From assembly GCF_009764685.1 (NCBI RefSeq), contig NZ_VHLM01000077.1:62001-126000 (forward strand): DNA of 64,000 nt. Direction: 5' to 3'. Below the pieces are notes generated by a model that saw only the letters and a list, made by a program, of their open reading frames with translations, was not told where the DNA came from and did no database searches. Below, piece after piece: positions 18,059 to 25,755 of the stretch. Source of the DNA: Flavobacterium sp. I-STPP5a (lineage in GTDB: Bacteria; Bacteroidota; Bacteroidia; Flavobacteriales; Flavobacteriaceae). How positions within the stretch are numbered: the stretch's first letter is position 1; each line of letters opens with the position of its first letter. The position numbers and the translations under genes were made by a program.

Positions 18059-18157
18059 AGCGATTAATCAGTTATTTTAGACCGGAATGATGCGATTGCC
18101 GTTCATGTTGTATTAGTAGACAGGATAATTTCGATGCCTCTCGTTCTTAAAACGAGA

Positions 18158-18327
18158 CTAGTATTTAAAAAAAGTCTTTCGAAACAAAGACTTTTTTGTT
18201 TTTTGGAAAAAAGAAATAGTTGCTATTGTGTATCTCGTTTGTATCATAAAACATTAGCAAGGATTATTTTACAAGGGATAGACTCAAAATCTCGAAAGGC
18301 GATTGCTAGAACATAACGCCAACCTAA
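18158..18327 (+). repeat. Direct repeat, copy 2 of the terminator/GIY-YIG segment
   Basis: Near-identical to 17770-17939, starting at the same CTAGTATTT boundary and carrying the altered terminator hairpin and a dead gene copy. The tRNA itself is not duplicated with it. Confidence 0.85.
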
Positions 18328-18335
18328 ATCGGTAA
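18228..18335 (+). pseudogene. Decayed duplicate of the GIY-YIG gene
   Basis: In the frame of the intact copy the GTG at 18228 opens YLVCIIKH, then TAG (18255), QGLFYKG, TAG (18279), TQNLERRLLEHN, and a stop at 18333. It aligns codon for codon with the N-terminal 30 residues of the upstream gene but has two early stops, and the rest of the gene is missing. Confidence 0.8.
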
Positions 18336-18587
18336 ACTTCTCGGATAAGGGGTGCTTTCAAAAGTTGAGGATTATTGATATAGATTGAATAATCTAAATT
18401 TGAAGAAATAAATATTTCTAATTCTTTTGAATGTTGATGCTATTCTTTTCGATATTCGTATTGATTCTCAAACTGTTGCTTAGTGATATGTTGTGCTATA
18501 ATTATTTGTAAAAAAAAACTGCAAATATATAATGAATTCTCAAATAGTAAGTAAATTTGTCTACTAATTATATTTAAAAATTTAATC
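18336..18587 (+). other. AT-rich spacer before the lipoprotein pair
   Basis: About 250 bases with no recognisable gene or RNA. The promoter for the following lipoprotein is expected here, but I find no perfect TANNTTTG box. Confidence 0.4.
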
Positions 18588-18803
18588 ATGGAAAAAAAAA
18601 TTATTTTAATTTTATTCATTTTGTTTTTGTTTAATTCTTGTACTAAAGATGATAGCTTTTCAAGTGTAAATGACGTATCTACTTTAAGCAATAATCTTAA
18701 AGAAAAAAGTATACTAAGGTTTTCTGAAATTCTATCTAAAGTTACGTATAACAGAAAAGATGTAAGGGTGTTCCTAAAAAAAAGAAGCTTTGAAACAATT
18801 TGA
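18588..18803 (+). CDS. N-terminal part of a frameshifted lipoprotein
   Basis: 71 codons. A lipoprotein signal MEKKIILILFILFLFNSC (lipobox FNSC, then TKDD) is followed by a Ser/Lys-rich helix region. The frame stops at 18801. At the eight-A run near 18776-18783 removal of one A would join VFLKK to EALKQFDKDFNVLYYL of the next frame without a break. So this and the next entry are one gene, broken by a one-base slip, whether genuine, a sequencing artefact or slippage-corrected. Confidence 0.7.
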   Translation: MEKKIILILFILFLFNSCTKDDSFSSVNDVSTLSNNLKEKSILRFSEILSKVTYNRKDVRVFLKKRSFETI

Positions 18804-20181
18804 TAAAGATTTTAATGTTCTTTATTATTTAGTAAGGAATAGTGAGATAAATGGTGATAAGTTTAGAGATATTTTAGTGAGTTTTTCTTCTGAAAAAGAT
18901 ATAGTTGAGATTGAAAAAAATGTTCCTTTAATTAATATTTTAGTTCCTAGTATTTCTTTTTTTAATATTTCTGCACATAATTTAGATACCAATGATGCCG
19001 AAATACCTGTAGTTGTTGCAAATGAAACTACAACTGATTTATATCTAAATGGAAAATTAGAGGCAAAATTAGAAAAGGGCGAAGTTCCAGATTTTCATGT
19101 TTTTGTTGTAAAAGAAAATGATAGGGTTAATGTTAATTCAATTCATTTCAATTTATCAACATCTAAAAATAACACAGAAAAATTAAAAAACACGATCGAA
19201 TTTCTATCACCTTATTTTGATGGAATGAATAGCGGATTAAGAAAAAGTAATCTAAATCATAAAAGCACTATAAATAAAAACGAGTTGAGCCAAATTGTAT
19301 TTGATTCTTTTTCTTACTTTAATCAAAATGTATCTTTTAATGATATTGCATCTAGCAAAGCTTATCAAAGAGATTATATTTATTATGGGATTACTAACAA
19401 AGAATCTAAAGGGGCTTTAAATCAAAATGTTACTGATTATATCGATTATCTGGAGATTAATCCTAATATCTATTTTAAACTAGCCTTAAATGCAGGAGTT
19501 AAAGGCAATCCTTCCATTAGTAATGAGACTGTAACTCAAACAAAAAGACAATTGAGCACACAAGAATTAATTGATAGAATGTGGACTAAGGGTGCTTATG
19601 AATTTAGATTTGAGATTTTTTCAGAGAATAGCAGCAGTAGTTCGTCGATAATCATTCCAGTAAAACCATCAGATATTTGGAATTTTAATATCAATCATAC
19701 TAGAGAAAATGGAACGGTATTTAGAAGTAGTAAAAACACATATAAAATAAATCCTGCCAATTTTACTAGTAAGGTTTATCGTTTAAACGATATGGTTGCT
19801 TTTAACAAGTGGGACATATCAAACGAATCTCTACACCGTTTTATAAATGTATCTGAAGTTAATTTAACTGAATCTATTACAGAAGAAGTTAGTTATACCG
19901 TCAGTAAAATTGCAGAAGGAAAGTTTGAAGGGTCAGTAAAATTTGGTGTAGGTCCTAAAACGAGTGCAGAATTGGGAGGGAGTGGTTCGTATAAACAAGA
20001 AACTACACAAGAAAAAAAATTCAGTAGAAGATTTAATGTTGGAGATGATGTACTAGCTACTTCTATAAAAGTATATTTTTACAATCCAATTATAAATAAT
20101 ATTGGTAACAATGGTGAGTGCGACCTGTTTTACTATAGTACTGGTGCGGTTAAATTTTCAATTATTCCAAAAATTCAATAA
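18790..20181 (+). CDS. Main body of a frameshifted Bacteroidota lipoprotein
   Basis: 463 codons with only a TTG as formal start; more likely the continuation of the lipoprotein that begins at 18588 (about 530 residues together). The early part (KQFDKDFNVLYYLVRN, then DKFRDILVSF) resembles large surface lipoproteins of Flavobacteriia. The C-terminal 80 residues (SITEEVSYTVSKI..GKFEGSVKFGV, GGSGSYKQETTQ) alternate Ser/Thr and hydrophobic residues and contain Gly, reminiscent of the membrane-inserting hairpin of pore-forming beta-proteins. That resemblance is weak and not a family assignment. A small second lipoprotein follows 4 bases later. Confidence 0.6.
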   Translation: MKQFDKDFNVLYYLVRNSEINGDKFRDILVSFSSEKDIVEIEKNVPLINILVPSISFFNISAHNLDTNDAEIPVVVANETTTDLYLNGKLEAKLEKGEVPDFHVFVVKENDRVNVNSIHFNLSTSKNNTEKLKNTIEFLSPYFDGMNSGLRKSNLNHKSTINKNELSQIVFDSFSYFNQNVSFNDIASSKAYQRDYIYYGITNKESKGALNQNVTDYIDYLEINPNIYFKLALNAGVKGNPSISNETVTQTKRQLSTQELIDRMWTKGAYEFRFEIFSENSSSSSSIIIPVKPSDIWNFNINHTRENGTVFRSSKNTYKINPANFTSKVYRLNDMVAFNKWDISNESLHRFINVSEVNLTESITEEVSYTVSKIAEGKFEGSVKFGVGPKTSAELGGSGSYKQETTQEKKFSRRFNVGDDVLATSIKVYFYNPIINNIGNNGECDLFYYSTGAVKFSIIPKIQ

Positions 20182-20185
20182 AATT

Positions 20186-20536
20186 ATGAGAGGGAAAATA
20201 TTAATTTTGTCAATATTGATTATGTCATTATATTCTTGTTCTTCGGATGACAATAACAGTGAATACTATAATATAAAGGTTGTTTTTGTTAGCAATAATC
20301 CAGATTCTAATGTATATATCAGTGGTACTGGAATCGTGGGTGGTAAATACATTAAAAAAGAGTATATAGAGGTTGTTACTGTGCCGAGGTATAACGAAAA
20401 GAGATTTTATGCACGCTGTGAGGATAAAGAAACTTTGTTAACTATAAAAATTTTTAATTCCAAAGGAAAATTAATTAAAGAAGATTCACAGAACTCAGCG
20501 GTAGCTGTTATACTGCCATACTTATTAAAAATGTAA
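20186..20536 (+). CDS. Small hypothetical lipoprotein
   Basis: 116 residues. The ATG at 20186 was chosen over an upstream in-frame ATG because it gives the signal peptide MRGKILILSILIMSLYSC with lipobox LYSC followed by SSDD. The mature part looks beta-rich (IKVVFVSNN, VYISGTGIVGG, RFYARCEDK), like a small Ig- or MmpL-periplasmic-type sandwich, but I recognise no family. It follows the frameshifted lipoprotein by 4 bases, so the two were probably made together and may act as a pair on the cell surface. Confidence 0.7.
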   Translation: MRGKILILSILIMSLYSCSSDDNNSEYYNIKVVFVSNNPDSNVYISGTGIVGGKYIKKEYIEVVTVPRYNEKRFYARCEDKETLLTIKIFNSKGKLIKEDSQNSAVAVILPYLLKM

Positions 20537-20631
20537 TGTAATCATAAATGGTTGATAAATTTCCATTTTATATTGCTTATATTTCAGTACCAAATAACCA
20601 ACAATAAGTTTGATGACTGTACGATAATTGA

Positions 20632-20662
20632 AAAGGATAGTTTTTTTAGCTATCCTTTTTTG
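20632..20662 (+). terminator. Terminator of the lipoprotein pair
   Basis: Stem AAAGGATAG (20632-20640) with CTATCCTTT (20650-20658), then T run. Confidence 0.85.
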
Positions 20663-20851
20663 TGGTACTCTATCTAAGGTATTTATCATTCTTTTAATAA
20701 TTAAAATACCTTGGGTGTTGAAGATGATATTGCACCTACTGAGCCAGTAATCAAGGAGAAATTATTTGATGTACGTACGAAAAATGAGTCCAATAATAGG
20801 ACGCTTTTGGTAATTGAAAAAGTTTTGATGGTGTATGTTACATCTACGATA
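20663..20851. other. Spacer with unsupported short frames
   Basis: Overlapping frames of about 60 codons occur on both strands. Neither has an ATG-led start with a promoter or a recognisable protein. The plus frame (GVEDDIAPTEPVIKEK) could be a remnant of a lost gene end. Confidence 0.35.
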
Positions 20852-21352
20852 TCAAAACAAAACTGCTTTGTATTGCCAAACAATCCAAATATAGAGTCCT
20901 AAAAAAACCATGCAAAGTACAAACTTCATGAAGCTAGAGGCCAGGAAGCCAATGAAAGAGCCAGTAGCGGCTTTTAGAGCTCTATTTTGATCTTTAAAAT
21001 CATAAATAAGTTCACCTATTAAAGCACCCAAGAAAGGGCCAATAAGAAATCCACAAGGGATTGGTGCAAATATCCCAATTACAAGTCCAATATTGGTACC
21101 CCAAACACCGTAACTACTGCCGCCAAATTTTTTTGTTCCTTTGGCTGGAATAATATAATCTAAAAAAGAAATTACAATAGTTATGAGTAAGGTACTCCAA
21201 AGAATCCAGTGGTTCACGGGTACTGCATGTGTTAAATAAAGTAATGCGACCCCAAGCCAACTAATTGTAGGGCCGGGCAATACGGGTAAAAAACTCCCAA
21301 ATATACCGGCAATGACACAACAAAAACCAAGGAGTAAAAGAAATAAATCCAT
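20852..21352 (-). CDS. DUF456 membrane protein
   Basis: 166 residues, almost entirely hydrophobic, with four to five membrane segments and the paired Gly-rich helices typical of DUF456 (GIFGSFLPVLPGPTISWLG and IGIFAPIPCGFLIGPFLGALIGE). Inner-membrane protein of unknown function. Transcribed alone, divergently from the next gene. Confidence 0.85.
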   Translation of the reverse strand: MDLFLLLLGFCCVIAGIFGSFLPVLPGPTISWLGVALLYLTHAVPVNHWILWSTLLITIVISFLDYIIPAKGTKKFGGSSYGVWGTNIGLVIGIFAPIPCGFLIGPFLGALIGELIYDFKDQNRALKAATGSFIGFLASSFMKFVLCMVFLGLYIWIVWQYKAVLF

Positions 21353-21403
21353 AATTTATTTTTAGTATTTTTGTAGAACATAAATATAACTCGAATTTTT
21401 CAA

Positions 21404-21790
21404 ATGAAAGCAATAAATAGTTCATCACTTTTAGTGTTCGTAATGCTTGTTATAGGCAGTAGCAGTTCTATTTATGCTCAGAGTGGTTTTGAGAATCAAA
21501 AAGATGCTCTAGTGAAAGATAGCATATATAAAAAGAATAAAATGAAAGTGTTAAATTATTCATTGAAAGATTTTGATGCGCTTTTTTTTGAATTTTTTGA
21601 TAAAAAAGCAAGCTCAACTGTTTTAAGTAAAGAGGAGTTTTATTCTTACACGATTCGAATAGGTATTTTTTCTGAACGTCTAGCGGCACTATATCCAGAT
21701 CAGAAAGCTATCGCTACCGAGAATAAAATCAAATGGTTTGCTGAAAGTTATGAGGATTATGTAAATACCAAAAAATCTCAAATAAAATAG
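21404..21790 (+). CDS. Hypothetical secreted protein
   Basis: 128 residues with a signal peptide (about 1-25, ending IYAQ-SGF), then a helical Lys/Glu-rich body. No family recognised. First of three plus-strand genes (21404, 21834, 22313) in a row; 43 bases separate it from the next, so it may be co-transcribed with a lipoprotein and a DUF4184 membrane protein. Confidence 0.6.
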   Translation: MKAINSSSLLVFVMLVIGSSSSIYAQSGFENQKDALVKDSIYKKNKMKVLNYSLKDFDALFFEFFDKKASSTVLSKEEFYSYTIRIGIFSERLAALYPDQKAIATENKIKWFAESYEDYVNTKKSQIK

Positions 21791-21833
21791 TTGTAGTTTT
21801 ATCCTTTAAAAAAAACAGCAAAATACACATATC

Positions 21834-22310
21834 TTGAAGCCATATTATCTTTTAATAGTTTTTCTTATTTTTCACTCCTGTCAGTATTTTGAGACTCCTG
21901 TTCCTTCAGAGCAAGAGCTTTTACAAAAGGAACTGAAATCCATCAATTGGAAAGAGGTTGATGAGTATCCATCTGTGGTAGATTGTGAAAAAATAGAAGA
22001 TAAAAAGCAACGCCAGCATTGTTTTTTTGAGGTTTTAACTCAATTGATTCAGGATAAATTGAGTGAAGATACTTTTTCAGTTCTTTATCCTGAACTAGAT
22101 ACAATTGAAGTTAAAGTTACTGTTTTTCCAAATGCAACGATGCAGTTTGAGCCTCAGTTTCCAAAAGATTCTGTGGCTTATGACAAAATCAAAATTGACA
22201 GTATTCTTAAAGTTCGTCTAGTTGATTTTCCAAAAATTAATCCAGCCATTAAACGTGGTTTACCTGTAAAAACACAGTTTATTCTTCCGGTGATTCTAAA
22301 AGTAGAGTAG
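21834..22310 (+). CDS. Hypothetical lipoprotein
   Basis: 158 residues from a TTG start, which is accepted because it directly opens a lipoprotein signal (MKPYYLLIVFLIFHSC, lipobox FHSC). The mature part has a pattern like the TonB C-terminal/energy-transducer fold or small periplasmic beta proteins (IEVKVTVFPNATMQFEPQFPKD, then RGLPVKTQFILPVILKVE). The final segment resembles TonB-like C-termini (GxPVxTxFxLPVxF). Two bases separate it from the next gene. Confidence 0.65.
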   Translation: MKPYYLLIVFLIFHSCQYFETPVPSEQELLQKELKSINWKEVDEYPSVVDCEKIEDKKQRQHCFFEVLTQLIQDKLSEDTFSVLYPELDTIEVKVTVFPNATMQFEPQFPKDSVAYDKIKIDSILKVRLVDFPKINPAIKRGLPVKTQFILPVILKVE

Positions 22311-22312
22311 TT

Positions 22313-23017
22313 ATGCCGTTTACTTTTTCGCATGCCGTGGTGGTTTTACCGTTTTTAAAAAATAGAAATTTATCAGCTACAGGATTAATAGTTGGTGCTA
22401 TGGCACCAGATCTTGAGTTTTTTTTTAGAATGAGAACTCAAAGCGTAATAAGTCACACGTTGCCAGGATTGTTCTGGATAGATTTGCCTTTAGCAATATT
22501 AGTTGTTTTATTATTTCATGGGATTTTAAAAAAAACAGTTCTCTTAAATTTACCTTTTTTTTTACAAAGTAGGTTAACCGAATTGAAAACGAACAATTGG
22601 TTTGATTATTTTATAAATAATATAATCAAGGTGTTTGTATCTTTTTTGATAGGAGCTTCGACACATTTTTTTTTAGATGCATTTACGCATTCGGATGGTT
22701 TTTTTGTGCAAAAAAATATTTATTTACAAATGAGTCTCCTGTCTTTTCCAGTTTATGAATGGTTGCAATACGGCACCTCAATAATTGGTCTTTTGATTTT
22801 AGGATTTTATTTTTTTCAAATCCCAAAAGATAAAACATGCATTGTAGTGATTCACCCTATATTTTGGTGTAGTGTATTGTTTTTTAGTATTTTATTTTTG
22901 AGTTTAAGATTTTCTATAGTTGTGGGATGGGATAAAATAGGAGATACTATTTTGGGAGTACTTTCTTCAATAGTATTAGCATTTGTTTTTTCAAGTATAC
23001 TTTTTAAACGCCATTAA
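22313..23017 (+). CDS. DUF4184 membrane protein
   Basis: 234 residues with about six membrane segments. The N-terminal PFTFSHAVVVLPFL and the MAPDLEFF motif, plus a central THFFLDAFTHSDG, are the DUF4184 signature. The His/Asp arrangement resembles membrane metal-dependent hydrolases (YdjM-like). Function unknown. Its end lies 3 bases from the end of the convergent glycosyltransferase gene. Confidence 0.85.
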   Translation: MPFTFSHAVVVLPFLKNRNLSATGLIVGAMAPDLEFFFRMRTQSVISHTLPGLFWIDLPLAILVVLLFHGILKKTVLLNLPFFLQSRLTELKTNNWFDYFINNIIKVFVSFLIGASTHFFLDAFTHSDGFFVQKNIYLQMSLLSFPVYEWLQYGTSIIGLLILGFYFFQIPKDKTCIVVIHPIFWCSVLFFSILFLSLRFSIVVGWDKIGDTILGVLSSIVLAFVFSSILFKRH

Positions 23018-23020
23018 TTA

Positions 23021-24130
23021 CTATTTTGTAAAGGATCTTCCTTTCCATTCGTATTTTCCAAATAACGAATATATGGCAACACTGCTGCTAAAAAAAGGAT
23101 ACCACATACTACTCAAAAGCAAATAACTAATCTTGGATTTGCATAAAAAATGGTTCGTTTTGTAAATTAATATGCTGTCAATTATTGCTTTTGTTATGAA
23201 AATTAGTAACGGGTAAACAACGGTTATGCATCCAAAAATGGAAAGCACTAGCAATAGGATTAAACTTAAATTTCCTGTAAATATTAAAAGTCCCAATCTT
23301 TTTCCGACAGCACTTTGGTAAGAACCTGTTTTTGAGGCCCAACGAACACGTTGGTAAAACAAAGATTTCCAGTCGTTCATTGGTTTTGTAATAACAATAT
23401 TATTTTCAGACTTTAGATAATGCACTTTTTCGGGTGATTTTGCAATTGCTTTTTGGAGCAAAAATACATCGTCACCACTCGCAATTTTGTCATTTCCTTC
23501 AAAGCCATTGAGCTCCTGGAAAAAGGATTTCGTATAGGCAAAGTTAGCACCATTACACATAAAGCCTTTGTTAATGCCAAAACTTCCAATAGTTGCGCCT
23601 TGTAAACTCGCCAAATCCAATTGCTGAAACTGATGTAGAAATGAATTAGTACACACATACGTGACCGCTCCAGCAATCATGGCTACATCATGAAGCTGAA
23701 TGTAATTATCCAACGTTAATAACCAATTTTCTGGTACTATACAATCGGCATCGGTGGTGATAACCCAATTGGAGTTCACAATTTGCATTGCAGTGACAAT
23801 AGCATCTTTTTTAGGCGAATTAGTAACACGAATATTCTTTATAACCGAAACTTGAAACTTGAAACTTGAAACTTGAAATTCTTCTGTAGATTCATCGTCT
23901 ACTAAAATCACCTCAAACAATTCCATTGGATAATTCAACTTCGACAAACTTTCTAATAAAGCGGGTAAATTTTTGGCTTCATTCCGGAAAGGAACAATAA
24001 TTGAGAATTTTGTTTTTGGCTTTAAGCCCAAGTAATTTATTGTAGTTACCTTTTTAAAACCATAAATTAACGCCAGTATTGCTAAGCAGTACAAAAGTAT
24101 GATGAGGGAAACTATAATTGAGAATAGCAT
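23021..24130 (-). CDS. Membrane-associated family 2 glycosyltransferase
   Basis: 369 residues. One N-terminal membrane segment (about 3-25) is followed by a GT-A catalytic domain with VPFRNEAKN (46-54), LVDDES (76-81), TTDADC (125-130, DxD), and the acceptor-site FYQRVRWASK, then two or three C-terminal membrane segments. This layout is that of processive or lipid-directed GT2 enzymes (cellulose synthase/ceramide glucosyltransferase-like). Four tandem 7-base repeats (23847-23874) encode about residues 86-95, right after the LVDDES strand. It starts 4 bases after the flippase-like gene stop, so the two form an operon. Confidence 0.85.
   Translation of the reverse strand: MLFSIIVSLIILLYCLAILALIYGFKKVTTINYLGLKPKTKFSIIVPFRNEAKNLPALLESLSKLNYPMELFEVILVDDESTEEFQVSSFKFQVSVIKNIRVTNSPKKDAIVTAMQIVNSNWVITTDADCIVPENWLLTLDNYIQLHDVAMIAGAVTYVCTNSFLHQFQQLDLASLQGATIGSFGINKGFMCNGANFAYTKSFFQELNGFEGNDKIASGDDVFLLQKAIAKSPEKVHYLKSENNIVITKPMNDWKSLFYQRVRWASKTGSYQSAVGKRLGLLIFTGNLSLILLLVLSIFGCITVVYPLLIFITKAIIDSILIYKTNHFLCKSKISYLLLSSMWYPFFSSSVAIYSLFGKYEWKGRSFTK
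23847..23878 (-). repeat. Tandem heptanucleotide repeat inside the GT2 gene
   Basis: Four exact GAAACTT units (plus-strand reading) at 23847-23874, followed by a partial fifth. Seven bases is not a multiple of three, so gain or loss of one unit would shift the reading frame of the glycosyltransferase. Confidence 0.9.
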
Positions 24131-24134
24131 CTTT

Positions 24135-25097
24135 TTATTGTGTTTTAGTTTCTTTTATTATGGAGTTACTATTAAAATTCAAAACATAATACGTGCCAAT
24201 TATAACGGGTAAGACAACATTTAAAAACCACATCAAAGTCGAAATAAAAATTACAATCCATTCGTTTACGCCAAGAATTCCAAAGAAATAAACCGCTACA
24301 CTTCCTTTAACTGCAAAGTCCAAAAATTGAAAAGTGGGTAAGGATGACGCTAAAAAATAAACAGATGAAATAGTCGCAATCAAGCTGAAATAAGGCAAAT
24401 CAACATCAAAAGCGAGAAACAAAAAGTAGTATTGATGCGAGAAAACCAGATAGCGACAAATACCTAAAAAGATATTTTTTTGATGAATGGGTTTTGGAAT
24501 TTCATTAATTTTATGAATCAGTTTTTCGATTGAATATCCTTTGATAGTAATTTTTTTGACCGAAAATAAAATAATGAAAAGGAGTAAAACCATTCCAAAA
24601 ATCAACGCAACTGTTTTTATTGTAATCACATGGTATTGTGCATTAAAATACAGCAACCCAAAAAGCCCAAAAATAACAGTCAGAATCATTTGAATTCCGT
24701 TGCAAATTAGGTTTAGGAATATAATTTTTTTAGTTTCTTTTTTTTCAAAAAACAGTGCTTTTCCGGCATATTCTCCCACTCCGTTTGGCGTAAAAAGACC
24801 AGCAGTTAGTGCGCCCAGAACTTGTTTTGTGGCTTCGCCTAAAGTTATTTTATGGATAAATGCTACTAGGTTTTGCCATTTCAATATTTCAAAAAACCGA
24901 TTCAAAACACTTAGCAATAAAAGAAACGCAATTCCAGTAATAGATTGGTTTTTTTGGAATAGAACAATGAATTTTTGCCAATCTAATTTATCATTATGGG
25001 CTAGTTGATTGTAAATAAAATAAAACGCACCAGCCACAATCAAAAGTTTGATTAGAAGTACGAGGAATTGCTTAGTTTTGTGTGGAATTGAAATCAT
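24135..25097 (-). CDS. Lysylphosphatidylglycerol synthase-like membrane protein (UPF0104/YbhN family)
   Basis: 320 residues with about eight membrane segments. The family core is visible: NRFFEILKWQNLV, then ATKQVLGALTAGLFTPNGVGEYAGKALFF (Gly-rich helix with Asn-Gly-Val-Gly-Glu). Members act as or resemble MprF-type flippases or lipid-linked transferases. It pairs with the downstream GT2 gene, a common arrangement suggesting a glycolipid or surface glycan job; the exact substrate cannot be inferred. Confidence 0.8.
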   Translation of the reverse strand: MISIPHKTKQFLVLLIKLLIVAGAFYFIYNQLAHNDKLDWQKFIVLFQKNQSITGIAFLLLLSVLNRFFEILKWQNLVAFIHKITLGEATKQVLGALTAGLFTPNGVGEYAGKALFFEKKETKKIIFLNLICNGIQMILTVIFGLFGLLYFNAQYHVITIKTVALIFGMVLLLFIILFSVKKITIKGYSIEKLIHKINEIPKPIHQKNIFLGICRYLVFSHQYYFLFLAFDVDLPYFSLIATISSVYFLASSLPTFQFLDFAVKGSVAVYFFGILGVNEWIVIFISTLMWFLNVVLPVIIGTYYVLNFNSNSIIKETKTQ

Positions 25098-25151
25098 CTT
25101 TACAAAGTAACAAAACTTTGAACTTCGAACTTTAAACTTTAAACAAATCTT
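25098..25151. repeat. Short AACTTTGAACTT-type repeat before ruvC
   Basis: The divergent spacer contains imperfect tandem units of AACTTTGAAC/AACTTCGAAC/AACTTTAAAC. It is similar in kind to the repeat inside the neighbouring GT2 gene and to dispersed AACTTTAAAC sequences in these genomes. No function is evident. Confidence 0.45.
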
Positions 25152-25706
25152 TTGTCAAACGAGCGCATCATATTAGGAATTGACCCTGGAACCACGATTA
25201 TGGGTTTTGGGTTGATCAAAATTGTCAATAAAAAAATGCATTTTTTGCAGTTGAATGAATTGCAATTGTCTAAATACGACAATCATTATCAAAAATTGAA
25301 AATCATTTTTGAACGAACGATTGAATTAATCGATACGCACCATCCAGACGAGATTGCCATTGAAGCGCCTTTTTTTGGTAAAAACGTACAATCAATGCTG
25401 AAGTTGGGTCGTGCGCAAGGTGTGGCGATGGCGGCGGGACTTTCTAGAGATATCCCTATTACGGAGTACGAACCCAAGAAAATTAAAATGGCTATCACCG
25501 GCAACGGAAATGCCACAAAAGAGCAGGTTGCTAAAATGCTACAACAACTTTTAGGGTTGAAAGAATTGCCTAAAAATCTCGATAGTACGGATGGTTTGGC
25601 AGCAGCAGTTTGTCATTTTTTCAATTCAGGAAAAGTGGTTGGAGCTAAAAGTTATACCGGTTGGGATGCTTTTGTGAAACAAAATGAGGAACGAGTTAAG
25701 AAATAG
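25152..25706 (+). CDS. ruvC: Holliday junction resolvase RuvC
   Basis: 184 residues. It resolves Holliday junctions with RuvAB. Catalytic acidic residues appear in ILGIDPGTT (D11), EIAIEAPFF, and LDSTDGLAAAVCH. Start is a TTG at 25152, directly in front of the conserved ERIILGIDPG; no ATG is available without losing this motif. Normal length. Confidence 0.93.
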   Translation: MSNERIILGIDPGTTIMGFGLIKIVNKKMHFLQLNELQLSKYDNHYQKLKIIFERTIELIDTHHPDEIAIEAPFFGKNVQSMLKLGRAQGVAMAAGLSRDIPITEYEPKKIKMAITGNGNATKEQVAKMLQQLLGLKELPKNLDSTDGLAAAVCHFFNSGKVVGAKSYTGWDAFVKQNEERVKK

Positions 25707-25755
25707 TTTTCAGTCGCAGCAACTTTAAACTGCGACTGTGACTGAATACTAATTT

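Noticed and set aside
20711..20902. 63-codon plus-strand frame and an overlapping minus-strand frame after the lipoprotein pair
   Set aside because: TTG start, no promoter, overlaps the end of DUF456, no recognisable protein. Possibly a remnant but not supportable as a gene.
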